DNA of 64,000 nt from Bradyrhizobium sp. SZCCHNS1050. GTDB taxonomy: Bacteria > Pseudomonadota > Alphaproteobacteria > Rhizobiales > Xanthobacteraceae. The stretch is from assembly GCF_032484785.1 (NCBI RefSeq), contig NZ_JAUETR010000002.1:1302001-1366000 (forward strand), written 5' to 3'. Shown in pieces: positions 36,607 to 45,076 of the stretch. Numbering within the stretch: the first letter of the stretch is position 1; each line of letters starts with the position of its first letter. The position numbers and the translations under genes are program-made. Under the pieces are notes generated by a model. It was not told the origin of the DNA. It saw nothing but the letters and a program-made list of their open reading frames with translations, and made no database searches.

Positions 36607-37983
36607 TCACGCCATGGCCTCGCGGACGTCCGGATCGGCCAGGGTCTGATCCAGCGTCCGTGCGGTGCGTTCGAGGATGGCATCGATGTCCGCGTCGCTG
36701 CAGCACAGCGGCGGCGCGTAGCCGAGCACCCCTGTCGGGAAGGCACGGATGACGAGGCCGTTGGCCCAGGCGCGATCGAAGATGCGGCGCGACGGCTCGG
36801 CGCTCGCCGGCAGCGGCGTCTTCTTCTCCTTGTCGGTCACGAGCTCGATGGCCGCCAGCAGGCCACGGCCGCGTACCTCGCCCACCAACGGATGGTCCTG
36901 CAGCGCGCGCAGGCCCGCGATCAGCCGCGCACCCGCCCGCCGGCCATTCTCCAGCAAGCCATTCTCATAGAGATCAAGCACGGCAAGGCCGACCGCCGCG
37001 CTCACCGGATGCGCCGAATAGGTATAGCCGTGCCCCACGGCCGAAGAACCTGCGCCATCGGCAATAACGCCATAGACATGATCGGACATCAGCACCGCGC
37101 CCATTGGGACGTAGCCGGAGGTCAGACCCTTCGCGACGGTCATGAAGTCCGGGACGATGTCGTCATCTGTGCAGGCGAAAAGCGGTCCGGTACGACCGAA
37201 GCCGGTGATCACCTCGTCGGCGACGAACAGGATGCCGTGCTGCCGGCAGCGCTCGCGCATCGCCTTCATCCAGCCGTCCGGCGGCACCAGCACGCCGCCC
37301 GAGCCCTGGATCGGCTCGGCATAGAACGCGGCCACCCGTTCGGGACCGCCGACCTCGGCAATCTTGGCTTCGAGGGCCGCGAGCGAGGCCGCGATGACGG
37401 CATCGGGATCGCTGCCAACGGGGTTGCGGTACGAATAGTGCGACGGGATCTTGTGCTGCCAGTTCAGTGGCACGCCGAAATTGGCGTGGAAGGCCGGCAG
37501 CGCCGTGAGTCCTGCACCGACCGTCGACGAGCCGTGATAGCCCTGCTGCAGCGTGATGAACTGATCGCGCTGCGGCTGCCCCCTCGCGTGCCAATAGTAA
37601 TGGATGAAGCGGACCGTGCTGTCGACGGCGTCCGAGCCGCCAAGCGTGAAATAGACGTGGTTGAGATCACCCGGCGCGCGCTCGGCGAGCGCGGCCGCGA
37701 GCCGGATGGCCGGCTCCGAGGCGAGGCTGAAATAGCCGGTGGCATAAGGCAGCTCGCGCATCTGCCTCGCCGCCGCCTCGACGATGCTCTCATAGCCATA
37801 GCCGGCATTGACGCACCACAGCCCGGCGAAGCCGTCGACCAGTTGATGGCCCGAGGCATCGGTCACGATCGCACCCTTGGCGGATTTCAGGACCCGCGCG
37901 CCGGCGGCCTCGTGTCCGCGATAGGACGCGACCGGATGCACCAGATGGGCGCGATCGAGCTCGATGAGCGAGTTGCTGAGCAT
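36607..37983 (-). CDS. Class III (omega) aminotransferase
   Basis: A 458-residue PLP enzyme moving an amino group from an omega-amino acid or amine to a keto acid. 'GLWCVNAGYGYESIVEAAAR', the PLP-binding 'QQGYHGSSTVGAG', 'FVADEVITGFGRTG' (Asp to the pyridine nitrogen) and the Schiff-base lysine in 'TVAKGLTSGYVPMGAVLMS' are all present. It has the length of the beta-alanine/pyruvate and putrescine aminotransferase group. ATG 37983 has GGAG upstream. It is 13 bp from the GNAT gene and upstream of HAD and ABC genes. Confidence 0.92.
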   Translation of the reverse strand: MLSNSLIELDRAHLVHPVASYRGHEAAGARVLKSAKGAIVTDASGHQLVDGFAGLWCVNAGYGYESIVEAAARQMRELPYATGYFSLASEPAIRLAAALAERAPGDLNHVYFTLGGSDAVDSTVRFIHYYWHARGQPQRDQFITLQQGYHGSSTVGAGLTALPAFHANFGVPLNWQHKIPSHYSYRNPVGSDPDAVIAASLAALEAKIAEVGGPERVAAFYAEPIQGSGGVLVPPDGWMKAMRERCRQHGILFVADEVITGFGRTGPLFACTDDDIVPDFMTVAKGLTSGYVPMGAVLMSDHVYGVIADGAGSSAVGHGYTYSAHPVSAAVGLAVLDLYENGLLENGRRAGARLIAGLRALQDHPLVGEVRGRGLLAAIELVTDKEKKTPLPASAEPSRRIFDRAWANGLVIRAFPTGVLGYAPPLCCSDADIDAILERTARTLDQTLADPDVREAMA

Positions 37984-37996
37984 GATGATCTCCGGT

Positions 37997-38839
37997 TCAG
38001 CCGAACGCCTGGCTGGCCAAGGCAAACGATGTCGGGGCGCGCCGCCTCGTGTGACCAGCGGCCGGCCTAAGCATGACGATGCCGCCGCCGACATGATCGA
38101 GGCCCAAGCCGCCCAGCCATGGTGCGAGTCCCGTCTCGCTGCCGGTGTCGACGCGGATGAACTTGCCCTGTCGCCCAGCGAGGAAATGCGCGACGAGCGA
38201 CTTGGCGTCCTCGCTACTGAAAGCGACCACGGGGCCAATCACGAGACCGCGGCCGAAGTGACGCAGCGCGGCGAACCCTGCCGCGCGGCCCTGACGCTCC
38301 AACACCGCGAACTCTCCGATGGATGCGATATGGGCTATCAGGTCGCGGCGATCCGCGCCAAAGGCCGCGATGTCGAGTGCCGTGATGACGGCGATGTCGT
38401 CGGGCGTGGCCGCACGCACGGCGTCGGGCTGTGCGACAGCTTCCGCGAGATGTCCCTGATGCTGCACGATCTCACCGCTGCGGTGGAAGCCGAGCTTCTC
38501 ATAGAGCAGCAGTCCATCTTCTGTCGCGACGAGCTGCAACCGCCGCTCACCGGCCAGCGCCATCGCCTGCTGCATCAGGCACCGTCCGAGTCCCTTCCCC
38601 CGCTCCGCCTCGTCGACAATGACCATGTTGATGGTCCCGGCATCCTGGCCATACGGCGTCATCAGCACGGTGCCGATCACGCGACCGTCCGCCGCGACCG
38701 CCACGCAGCCCTTGCTCAGCGCAAGCGCCATCTGCCAGTCCTCGCGACGATGCGGCCAGCGGACCTGCTGCGACAGCCGCGTCGCTGCATCCAGGTGCTC
38801 CCCGCTGAAAGCTCTGAAGCTCGCGGCGTCGGACGTCAT
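37997..38839 (-). CDS. Double-domain GNAT acetyltransferase, copy 1
   Basis: A 280-residue protein. The N-terminal GNAT domain has 'RWPHRREDWQMALALSKGC' and the acetyl-CoA loop 'VDEAERGKGLGRCLMQQAM'. The C-terminal half ('LDIAAFGADRRDLIAHIAS', 'GPVVAFSSEDAKSL') looks like the Acetyltransf_18 type and ends 'SFALASQAFG'. It probably acetylates an amine, possibly the substrate of this cluster. ATG 38839 has GGGAG 8 nt upstream. It is the first gene of the long minus-strand operon (GNAT, aminotransferase, HAD, ABC) and has a paralogue at 42127. Confidence 0.87.
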   Translation of the reverse strand: MTSDAASFRAFSGEHLDAATRLSQQVRWPHRREDWQMALALSKGCVAVAADGRVIGTVLMTPYGQDAGTINMVIVDEAERGKGLGRCLMQQAMALAGERRLQLVATEDGLLLYEKLGFHRSGEIVQHQGHLAEAVAQPDAVRAATPDDIAVITALDIAAFGADRRDLIAHIASIGEFAVLERQGRAAGFAALRHFGRGLVIGPVVAFSSEDAKSLVAHFLAGRQGKFIRVDTGSETGLAPWLGGLGLDHVGGGIVMLRPAAGHTRRRAPTSFALASQAFG

Positions 38840-39008
38840 GTCATGCACTCCCATCTGCACCGGAGTCTGGGCGAGCGGCCCCCGGCAGATCGTCTGAAGG
38901 CGATGATGCCGACAACATCTTCCGCCGCCGAACCGGGGCAAAGCCGCATCTTATGCTGGCGGGGCGGCCTATCATCGGACGTCGAGACCACGACCGGCAT
39001 GAGGATCC

Positions 39009-39677
39009 ATGAGCCGCTTTCGCCCGAAATACGTGACCTTCGACTGCCACGGCACGCTGATCAATTTCGAGATGGCCGAGGCCGCACGCGATCTCTACAG
39101 CGCACAGCTCTCCGAGTCGGCGATGACGGAGTTCGTGAAGGTCTTCTCGGCCTACCGCCTCGATGAAGTCCTCGGCGCGTGGAAGCCCTATGCCGAGGTC
39201 GTCAGCAACGCCCTGGCGCGCAGCTGCCGCAAGATCGGCATCCCCTTCAAGCCCGAGGATGCCGAGATGGTGTATCAGCGCGTGCCGACCTGGGGTCCAC
39301 ATCCGGACGTACCGGCGGGTCTCGCCAAGGTGGCCAAGGAGATCCCGCTGGTCATCCTCTCCAACGCCATGAACGTGCAGATCCCCTCGAACGTCGTCAG
39401 GCTCGGCGCGCCGTTCCATGCCGTGTTCACGGCGGAACAGGCGCAGGCCTACAAACCGCGGATGCGCGCCTTCGAATACATGTTCGACATGCTCGGCTGC
39501 GGCCCCGAGGACATCACGCACTGCTCCTCCTCATTCCGCTACGACCTGATGACCGCGCACGATCTCGGCATCACCAACAAGGTCTGGGTCAACCGCGGCC
39601 ACGAGCCGGCCAATCCCTATTACGGCTACACCGAGATCAAGACCATTTCCGAGCTGCCCGGCGTGTTCGGCCTGTAA
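39009..39677 (+). CDS. HAD type II family hydrolase, copy 2
   Basis: A 222-residue HAD-fold protein with 'YVTFDCHGTLINFEMAEAAR' (nucleophile), 'PLVILSNAMN' (motif II), the lysine in 'AQAYKPRMRAFEYMFD' and the last motif 'HCSSSFRYDLMTAHDLG'. The Asn usually found in that motif in haloacid dehalogenases is replaced, as in copy 1, so the true substrate is unclear. GAGGA precedes the ATG. It is divergent from the GNAT-aminotransferase operon and 14 bp before the FAD oxidase, so it forms a two-gene unit with it. Confidence 0.87.
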   Translation: MSRFRPKYVTFDCHGTLINFEMAEAARDLYSAQLSESAMTEFVKVFSAYRLDEVLGAWKPYAEVVSNALARSCRKIGIPFKPEDAEMVYQRVPTWGPHPDVPAGLAKVAKEIPLVILSNAMNVQIPSNVVRLGAPFHAVFTAEQAQAYKPRMRAFEYMFDMLGCGPEDITHCSSSFRYDLMTAHDLGITNKVWVNRGHEPANPYYGYTEIKTISELPGVFGL

Positions 39678-39691
39678 GCAGAGTGCCCGCG

Positions 39692-40966
39692 ATGAAATAT
39701 GTCTCCTACTGGCGCGACACGGCGACCGCATTTTCCGGCGGCCATAGCGGGCCCGTGGAGGGGCATTACGACGTCGCGGTGATCGGCGGCGGCTTCACCG
39801 GGCTCGGCGCGGCACTGCAGCTCGCCAAGGCCGGCGCCAAGGTGATCGTGCTCGAAGCCGATCAGGTCGGCTCGGGCGCGTCGGGACGCAATGGCGGGCA
39901 TCTCAACAACGGGCTGGCGCACAGCTATCCGGCCGCGAAGGCCGAGCTCGGCACCCAGCGCGCGATCGCGCTCTACAAAGCGTTCGACGAGTCGATCGAC
40001 ACGCTCGAGCGCCTGATCGCGGAAGAAGACATCGCTTGCGGTTTCCGCCGCTCCGGCAAGCTCAAGCTGGCGTCCAAGCCTGGCCATTTCGCGGGGATCG
40101 CAACGAACTTCGAAGCGATCCACCGCGAGGTCGATCCCGACACGGCGCTGCTCTCGCCGGCCGAGCTGAAATCCGAGATCGGCTCGCCCTTTCACGGCGG
40201 CATGCTGTTCAAGAAGAGCGCGATGATGCACATGGGCTGCTTCGCCGCGGGCCTCGCCTCTGCCGCGAGCCGCCGCGGCGCCGTCATTGTCGAGCAAGCC
40301 GCCGTCACTGAACGGGTGCAGGACACCAAGCACTTTCGCCTCACCACGGCCAAGGGGACGGTGAGCGCCGAGCAGGTGCTGCTCGCCACCGGCGCCACCA
40401 CGCCGGCGAGCTTCAGCTATTTCCGCCGCCGCATCATTGCCGTCGGCAGCTTCATCATCGCGACGCGGCCGCTGACGGAGGCCGAGGCGGCCTCGGTGCT
40501 GCCGGGCCACCGCACCTACGTCACCTCCATGAACATCGGCAACTACTTCCGCCTGTCGCCGGACAATCGCCTGATCTTCGGCGGCCGCGCGCGCTTCTCG
40601 GCGACATCGGATCAGCAGTCCGATGCGAGGAGCGGCGCGATCCTGCGCGCGGCGATGGAGCGGATGTTCCCGCAGCTTGCCGGCATCGACATCGACTATT
40701 GCTGGGGCGGCCTCGTCGACATGACCGCCGACCGTTATCCGCGCGCCGGTCGCCAGGGCGGGCTGTGGTACGCGATGGGCTATTCGGGTCACGGCGCGCA
40801 GCTCTCGACCCATCTCGGCATGATCATGGCCGATGCGATGCTCGGCCGGCCCGACCGCAATCCGATGAAGGACGCCGGCTGGCCGGTCGTGCCAGGCCAT
40901 TACGGCAAGCCCTGGTTCCTGCCGTTCGTCGGCGCGTATTACAAGACCCTGGACTGGATCCGCTGA
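39692..40966 (+). CDS. FAD-dependent amine oxidase-type oxidoreductase (PuuB/DAO family)
   Basis: A 424-residue flavoenzyme. 'YDVAVIGGGFTGLGAALQLA' binds FAD, 'GSGASGRNGGHLNNGLAH' is the strongly conserved motif of gamma-glutamylputrescine oxidase-like proteins, and 'YAMGYSGHGAQLSTHLG' closes the FAD site. The start 'MKYVSYWRDTA' also resembles that group. It would oxidise a primary or modified amine to aldehyde, ammonia and peroxide, matching the aminotransferase and GNAT nearby. It is co-transcribed with the HAD gene, and the reaction is inferred. Confidence 0.9.
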   Translation: MKYVSYWRDTATAFSGGHSGPVEGHYDVAVIGGGFTGLGAALQLAKAGAKVIVLEADQVGSGASGRNGGHLNNGLAHSYPAAKAELGTQRAIALYKAFDESIDTLERLIAEEDIACGFRRSGKLKLASKPGHFAGIATNFEAIHREVDPDTALLSPAELKSEIGSPFHGGMLFKKSAMMHMGCFAAGLASAASRRGAVIVEQAAVTERVQDTKHFRLTTAKGTVSAEQVLLATGATTPASFSYFRRRIIAVGSFIIATRPLTEAEAASVLPGHRTYVTSMNIGNYFRLSPDNRLIFGGRARFSATSDQQSDARSGAILRAAMERMFPQLAGIDIDYCWGGLVDMTADRYPRAGRQGGLWYAMGYSGHGAQLSTHLGMIMADAMLGRPDRNPMKDAGWPVVPGHYGKPWFLPFVGAYYKTLDWIR

Positions 40967-40987
40967 GCCGTGACGGCGCGACCGCGA

Positions 40988-41911
40988 TCAGTAGCCGCGG
41001 CTGCGGTCGACGAGGCCAACCAGATCGAGCCCGGCGCGGTGTCGCTTGATGTTCGCGGCGACCGCGAGCGCCGCTGTTTCCGGCTGCGTGACGCTGGCGA
41101 CATGCGGCGTGATCAGGACGCGCGGATGCCGCCACAACGGGTGATCCGTCGGCAGCGGCTCGGGATCGGTCACATCAAGCACGGCGCCCGCGAGATGCCC
41201 GGAGTCAAGTGCTCCGAGCAACGCCGCCTGGTCGAGCTGCGCGCCGCGGCCGGTCTGCACCAGCGAAGCACCTCGCGGGAGCTTGGCGAGCAGTTCGGCA
41301 TTGAGCAGGCCGCGCGTCTCCTCCGTCAGCGGCAGCAGGCAGACCAAGATGTCTGTCACCGCGAGCATCGCATCGAGGCCGTCGGCGCCATGGTACGTAG
41401 TCACGCCGTCGATCGCGTGCCGGCTGCGGCTCCAGCCCGAGAGCGGAAAGCCGAACGGCTTGAGCCGCTCCAGCACCGCCCGGCCGAGCAGCCCGAGGCC
41501 GAGCAGGCCGATGCGCCGCACATGTGCCTGCGGCTGCGGGATAGCGCGCCAGAGCTGCTGCCGCTGATGATCGAGATAGACGGTCCAATTCCGGTGCAGC
41601 GCCAGCACGGCCAGCGTCACGTATTCCTGCATCATCCTGACGATGCCGTCCTCGACCATGCGGACGATCTTGACGCTCGCCGGCACCGACGCGGCGTTGA
41701 ACTGATCGATGCCGGCGCCGATCGAGAACAGGATCTCGATATTGCGATAGGCGCCGAGGTCCGGCGGCACCAGCCAGGTAATCATGTAGCGGACTTCATC
41801 GGCATCGACCTGCGCCGGATTGATTTCGAACGGAAGATCCGGAATCTCACGCGCAAGCACCTCGCGAAAGATCGCGCCGCGCGTGGCATCGGAGTTGAAC
41901 AACAAGGTCAT
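40988..41911 (-). CDS. D-isomer 2-hydroxyacid dehydrogenase, GhrA-like (glyoxylate/hydroxypyruvate reductase)
   Basis: A 307-residue NAD(P)-dependent dehydrogenase. '[18 protein letters not shown]' is the nucleotide motif, the catalytic Arg is in '[14 protein letters not shown]', the Glu in '[15 protein letters not shown]' and the His in '[14 protein letters not shown]'. Lengths and motifs fit the GhrA group. I use ATG 41911; upstream in-frame Met codons are possible. It is convergent with the FAD oxidase (21 bp) and divergent from the second GNAT. Confidence 0.9.
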   Translation of the reverse strand: MTLLFNSDATRGAIFREVLAREIPDLPFEINPAQVDADEVRYMITWLVPPDLGAYRNIEILFSIGAGIDQFNAASVPASVKIVRMVEDGIVRMMQEYVTLAVLALHRNWTVYLDHQRQQLWRAIPQPQAHVRRIGLLGLGLLGRAVLERLKPFGFPLSGWSRSRHAIDGVTTYHGADGLDAMLAVTDILVCLLPLTEETRGLLNAELLAKLPRGASLVQTGRGAQLDQAALLGALDSGHLAGAVLDVTDPEPLPTDHPLWRHPRVLITPHVASVTQPETAALAVAANIKRHRAGLDLVGLVDRSRGY

Positions 41912-42126
41912 GCGGTCATCCCAGCGGCCGATCTGGCTCGTCGCGCCTCCGATCATGGCGGTCGCGGCCTGCGTTACGTGCCGAATACAGGGCAGGATTG
42001 AGAAGAATGTTGCGAAGTTCGCCCGCAGACGCCTCAATATGCGGAGGTGACGACAGCATGCTCGCTCTCGACCTCATCGAGGCTGGGTGACGCGTGGCGG
42101 GCGGAACGAAGACAGGGACAGCGTGC

Positions 42127-43023
42127 ATGGACAATCCGGACGTGGAATCGCGAATCGCCGACGTGTTCGAGATGCGCCTCGCCGACATCGACAGGGTCGA
42201 CCTCGCGCAGTTGCTCGCCTTGTCGATCGCCGTCCAATGGCCCCATCGGGCGGAGGATTGGCAATTCATGCGCAGCATCGGCCGCGGCGTCGTCGCGCTC
42301 GATGAGATCGGTCGGGCCCTCGGATCCGCCATGTGGTTTCCCTACAGCGACGGCTTTGCTGCGGTTGGGATGGTCATCACCTCGCCGCGGCTGCAGGCCC
42401 TTGGCACCGGGCAATGGCTGATGCATCGGGTGATGGCCGAATGCGGCGGTCGGACGCTGCGCCTCAACGCCACGCGCGCCGCCTATCGCCTCTACCGATC
42501 TCTCGATTTCAAGCGTGAGCAGACTCTGTTTCAGTGTCAAGGTGAGGCGATTGCCTCGGACGCGGCGCCGGCCGAAGCGGGAAATATTCGCGTGCTGATG
42601 GAGGCAGACCTGCCGGCGCTGATCGAACTCGACGCGGCTGCTTATGGCGTCCGGCGAGCCGGGCTGATGACCGGACTGTTTCACCAGTCGCGCAGCTTTG
42701 GGCTGTTTCGCGCGGGGCGGCTGGAGACGTTCGCGATGTGCCGGCGGTTCGGACGCGGACATGTCGCGGGGCCGGTGGTCGCATCCTGCGACAGCGACGC
42801 GATCGCCGTGTTGGCGCCGCACGTGGCAGCTCACGAAGGCCAGTTCCTCAGGCTCGACACTCATCGAGCGACAGGAGAGTTCCGCGACTTTCTCGCGCGG
42901 TCGGGGCTCGCTCTCTTCGATGCCGTCACCACGATGTCGCTGCGGAACGACGTGAAGGGTGCCTTCCTGCGCGGCAACGACCAACCGAAGATCTACGGCG
43001 TCGTCAGTCAGGCCTTCGGCTAG
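42127..43023 (+). CDS. Double-domain GNAT acetyltransferase, copy 2
   Basis: A 298-residue paralogue of the protein at 37997-38839: 'VQWPHRAEDWQFMRSIGRG' aligns with 'VRWPHRREDWQMALALSKG', 'LDAAAYGVRRAGLMTGLF' with 'LDIAAFGADRRDLIAHIA', and both end 'SQAFG'. The acetyl-CoA loop is less canonical ('SPRLQALGTGQWLMHRVM'). ATG 42127 matches copy 1 best; a GTG at 42094 is an alternative. It is divergent from the GhrA-like gene. Acetyl acceptor unknown. Confidence 0.85.
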   Translation: MDNPDVESRIADVFEMRLADIDRVDLAQLLALSIAVQWPHRAEDWQFMRSIGRGVVALDEIGRALGSAMWFPYSDGFAAVGMVITSPRLQALGTGQWLMHRVMAECGGRTLRLNATRAAYRLYRSLDFKREQTLFQCQGEAIASDAAPAEAGNIRVLMEADLPALIELDAAAYGVRRAGLMTGLFHQSRSFGLFRAGRLETFAMCRRFGRGHVAGPVVASCDSDAIAVLAPHVAAHEGQFLRLDTHRATGEFRDFLARSGLALFDAVTTMSLRNDVKGAFLRGNDQPKIYGVVSQAFG

Positions 43024-43101
43024 CCCCTGCGTCCCGGAACAGAGCGCGGACCAAGCCCTCAGTCTCCAACTATCAAAACTGCGGAGCCCTCCCGATCTGT
43101 C

Positions 43102-43591
43102 GCCGGCGGCACCCTTGCTACACTGATCCGTTTCCTCGCTATGATTCGCTACACTGCGTTCGACGATGTCCCTCTCAGTGATCTGCTATTCGATGAACGT
43201 GGCGGCGCTGGCGACGCGACGTCCTGCCACGCAGCTGATGCTGATGGGCGGGCTCTATCATCCCTCGTCGCAATCCTTCTCATCGGAGGAAGGCCTGTCC
43301 TATTTGCGCAAGCTCGGCATCAACAAGGCCTTCATCTCGGCGGGCGGCGTACATGCGAATAGGGGCGCGAGCTGCTCGAACTTTCATGAGACGGCGGTCA
43401 AGCAGGCGGCCATCGCAACGGCGATCGAAAGCATTCTGGTCGCCGATGCGAGCAAGCTCGACAGCCTGAAGCCGGCCTTCTTCGCCGACCTCCATGCGTT
43501 TTCCAGGATCATCATTGGCGGGGCCGTATCGCGTGAGCACCGCAAGCCGTTCAAGCATCTCCCGGTCGAGTATGTAACCAGGACCGACTGA
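43102..43591 (+). pseudogene. DeoR/GlpR-family regulator remnant (no HTH, frameshifted)
   Basis: The reading starts inside the effector domain ('AGGTLATLIRFLA' corresponds to the sugar-phosphate GTT loop), continues to 'FDDVPL' near 43180, then shifts frame to 'SVICYSMNVAALATRRPATQ' and 'LMLMGGLYHPSSQSFSSEEG', 'LGINKAFISAGGVHANRGAS', ending 'HLPVEYVTRTD'. The N-terminal helix-turn-helix is missing, and one frameshift separates the two parts. It resembles E. coli DeoR in the 'HPS' segment. Nothing in the flank suggests a partner gene. Confidence 0.8.
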
Positions 43592-43794
43592 GGAAGCCGC
43601 TTCGCGCCCTGCAAATTGGCGCGCTTCTGAGGTCGCCGCGACCGAGACGCGTGGGGCGGGGCGGGGTTCGCGGTGTAGCGGCACGCCATCGCCATGCGCA
43701 ACTGAGATACATGGTCAATGACGGCCCCGTCGCCATGTATCCGGCGCAAACGCTTTCCGCCAGGCGCTGCGGGCTGCTTAAGGGGAACGACTGC

Positions 43795-44085
43795 TCAAGC
43801 GGTCGCGAGGCGCGCCTTACCAACTCGCAAATTTGAAAAGATGCCTCCAAAGAACTGCTGGTTATTGGGAAGCATTTCCACGGTGCAGAAAATCGGTGCC
43901 ATAAAATTGCGCCCGAGATCGCCGACACGAGGATCGGGTTGACGGTCTTCTGAGTTTTGCGCGGCGTCTACGTCGATATCGATCGCGGACTTTACAGTTT
44001 CAAGCATAACTCCGACTTTTAACTTCGGCGGATGGCTCGTCGTGACTTCCGGAATACTCATGGTGGACAAAAGCCGACCATCCAC
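43795..44085 (-). CDS. Possible hypothetical protein
   Basis: A 96-codon frame whose composition looks protein-like ('KLKVGVMLETVKSAIDIDVD', 'NFMAPIFCTVEMLPNNQQFF') and whose codon use is lower in GC than the core genes. A second possible start is ATG 44061. No family is recognised and no strong ribosome site is present. It lies in the decayed island. Confidence 0.3.
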   Translation of the reverse strand: MDGRLLSTMSIPEVTTSHPPKLKVGVMLETVKSAIDIDVDAAQNSEDRQPDPRVGDLGRNFMAPIFCTVEMLPNNQQFFGGIFSNLRVGKARLATA

Positions 44086-44828
44086 GTTTTGGATGGGCTG
44101 TTTGCCGGCGATGCTTGGCCATAAAACACCAGCGCGCGCAAATATTACATCATGGTACGGCTACCCGGACTGCAATCGCGGATCGGGCTGAAGGAACGCA
44201 CAAAATCGCTCGAGAAGGACGGTGTCCGAGCTCAATTGAGGCCGACCGAACCCAATTGGGTACGGCTATCGAGCGAATTTACTGGTACGCCTGAGCCGCT
44301 CGGCTCTTCATCGAAGCGGCGTGTAAGGCAAGCGGCTTGCCGTTGCCCTTCCCCCTATCGAACCGCCTTGCCTTAAAGGGCGATGCCTCCGAACGCGGCC
44401 GCACCAGTTTCGCACCAGAAACGAACTGAACAAACCGCGACAGGCGCTATCAACATTGGGCAAAAATGCTGCAAAATCAATAAACCTATTCAATCTCCTC
44501 CCGCTCATAACGGTCTGGTTACAGGTTCGACCTTTGGTGAACAAGCAACAATAAATTCGGCAGCCAAACGGCACCCCCCCGCGGGGCTCTTGCTGAAGGT
44601 TCTGCAAATTCGGCAGGGTGAAAATCGACAAGATTGCCGAATGCGAAAAATGTCGGTGATCCTTCCTTTTTGCTTGCCGCAGCATCCAATTGTACGATGT
44701 GCCTTCGACGACTATTTTGCTTAGGCATCGCAAATTGCAGTATTTCCAGATGAACAAGTCCTCCGACCTGCTTTGATTGGCGGGTACGCGAAGACCACAG
44801 ACTGAAGCCCGCAAATTGCCCTTGTAGA
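44086..44828. other. 743 bp without a supported gene
   Basis: Lower-GC DNA with open frames on both strands but no motifs. Around 44505-44545 a stretch resembles the 3' half of a tRNA (a CTCATAA anticodon-loop-like segment followed by GGTTACAGGTTCGA), without a closing acceptor stem. Confidence 0.5.
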
Positions 44829-45076
44829 TGAGTCCAGAAGAAGCGAATCTACGGGTGGCGCGCGTGGCGGACCGGCGGCAAGGCCTTGGCAGCGTCGCCT
44901 CCCAATGCGGTCGGAACGCTCGATTGGATGTTTGCCGAATACCGCTCTGATCGCCGCTACGCCAAGCTCGATCCTAAGTCCAAGCGTAATCACGAGGTCG
45001 GATTCAAGCTTGTCGGCGGCTACGTCCTGAAAGATGGCAAGCGACTGGGCGAGAAGCGCCTCACCGCAATCGATAC
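44829..45076 (+). pseudogene. Tyrosine integrase, N-terminal fragment
   Basis: The frame reads 'KKRIYGWRAWRTGG' then 'NAVGTLDWMFAEYRSDRRYA' and 'LDPKSKRNHEVGFKLVGGYV', typical of the N-terminal arm and core-binding domains of phage-type integrases, and ends at 'RLTAID', where the IS256 element enters. There is a stop just upstream of the readable part. The continuation is at 46498-47074. Confidence 0.75.

Noticed and set aside
41930..42330. Frames in the gap between the GhrA-like gene and GNAT copy 2
   Set aside because: Upstream extensions of both genes and antisense frames only; no independent motif.
44308..44814. 168-codon minus-strand open frame
   Set aside because: No family motif, Arg/Cys-rich composition, and no ribosome site; it lies in the decayed island.
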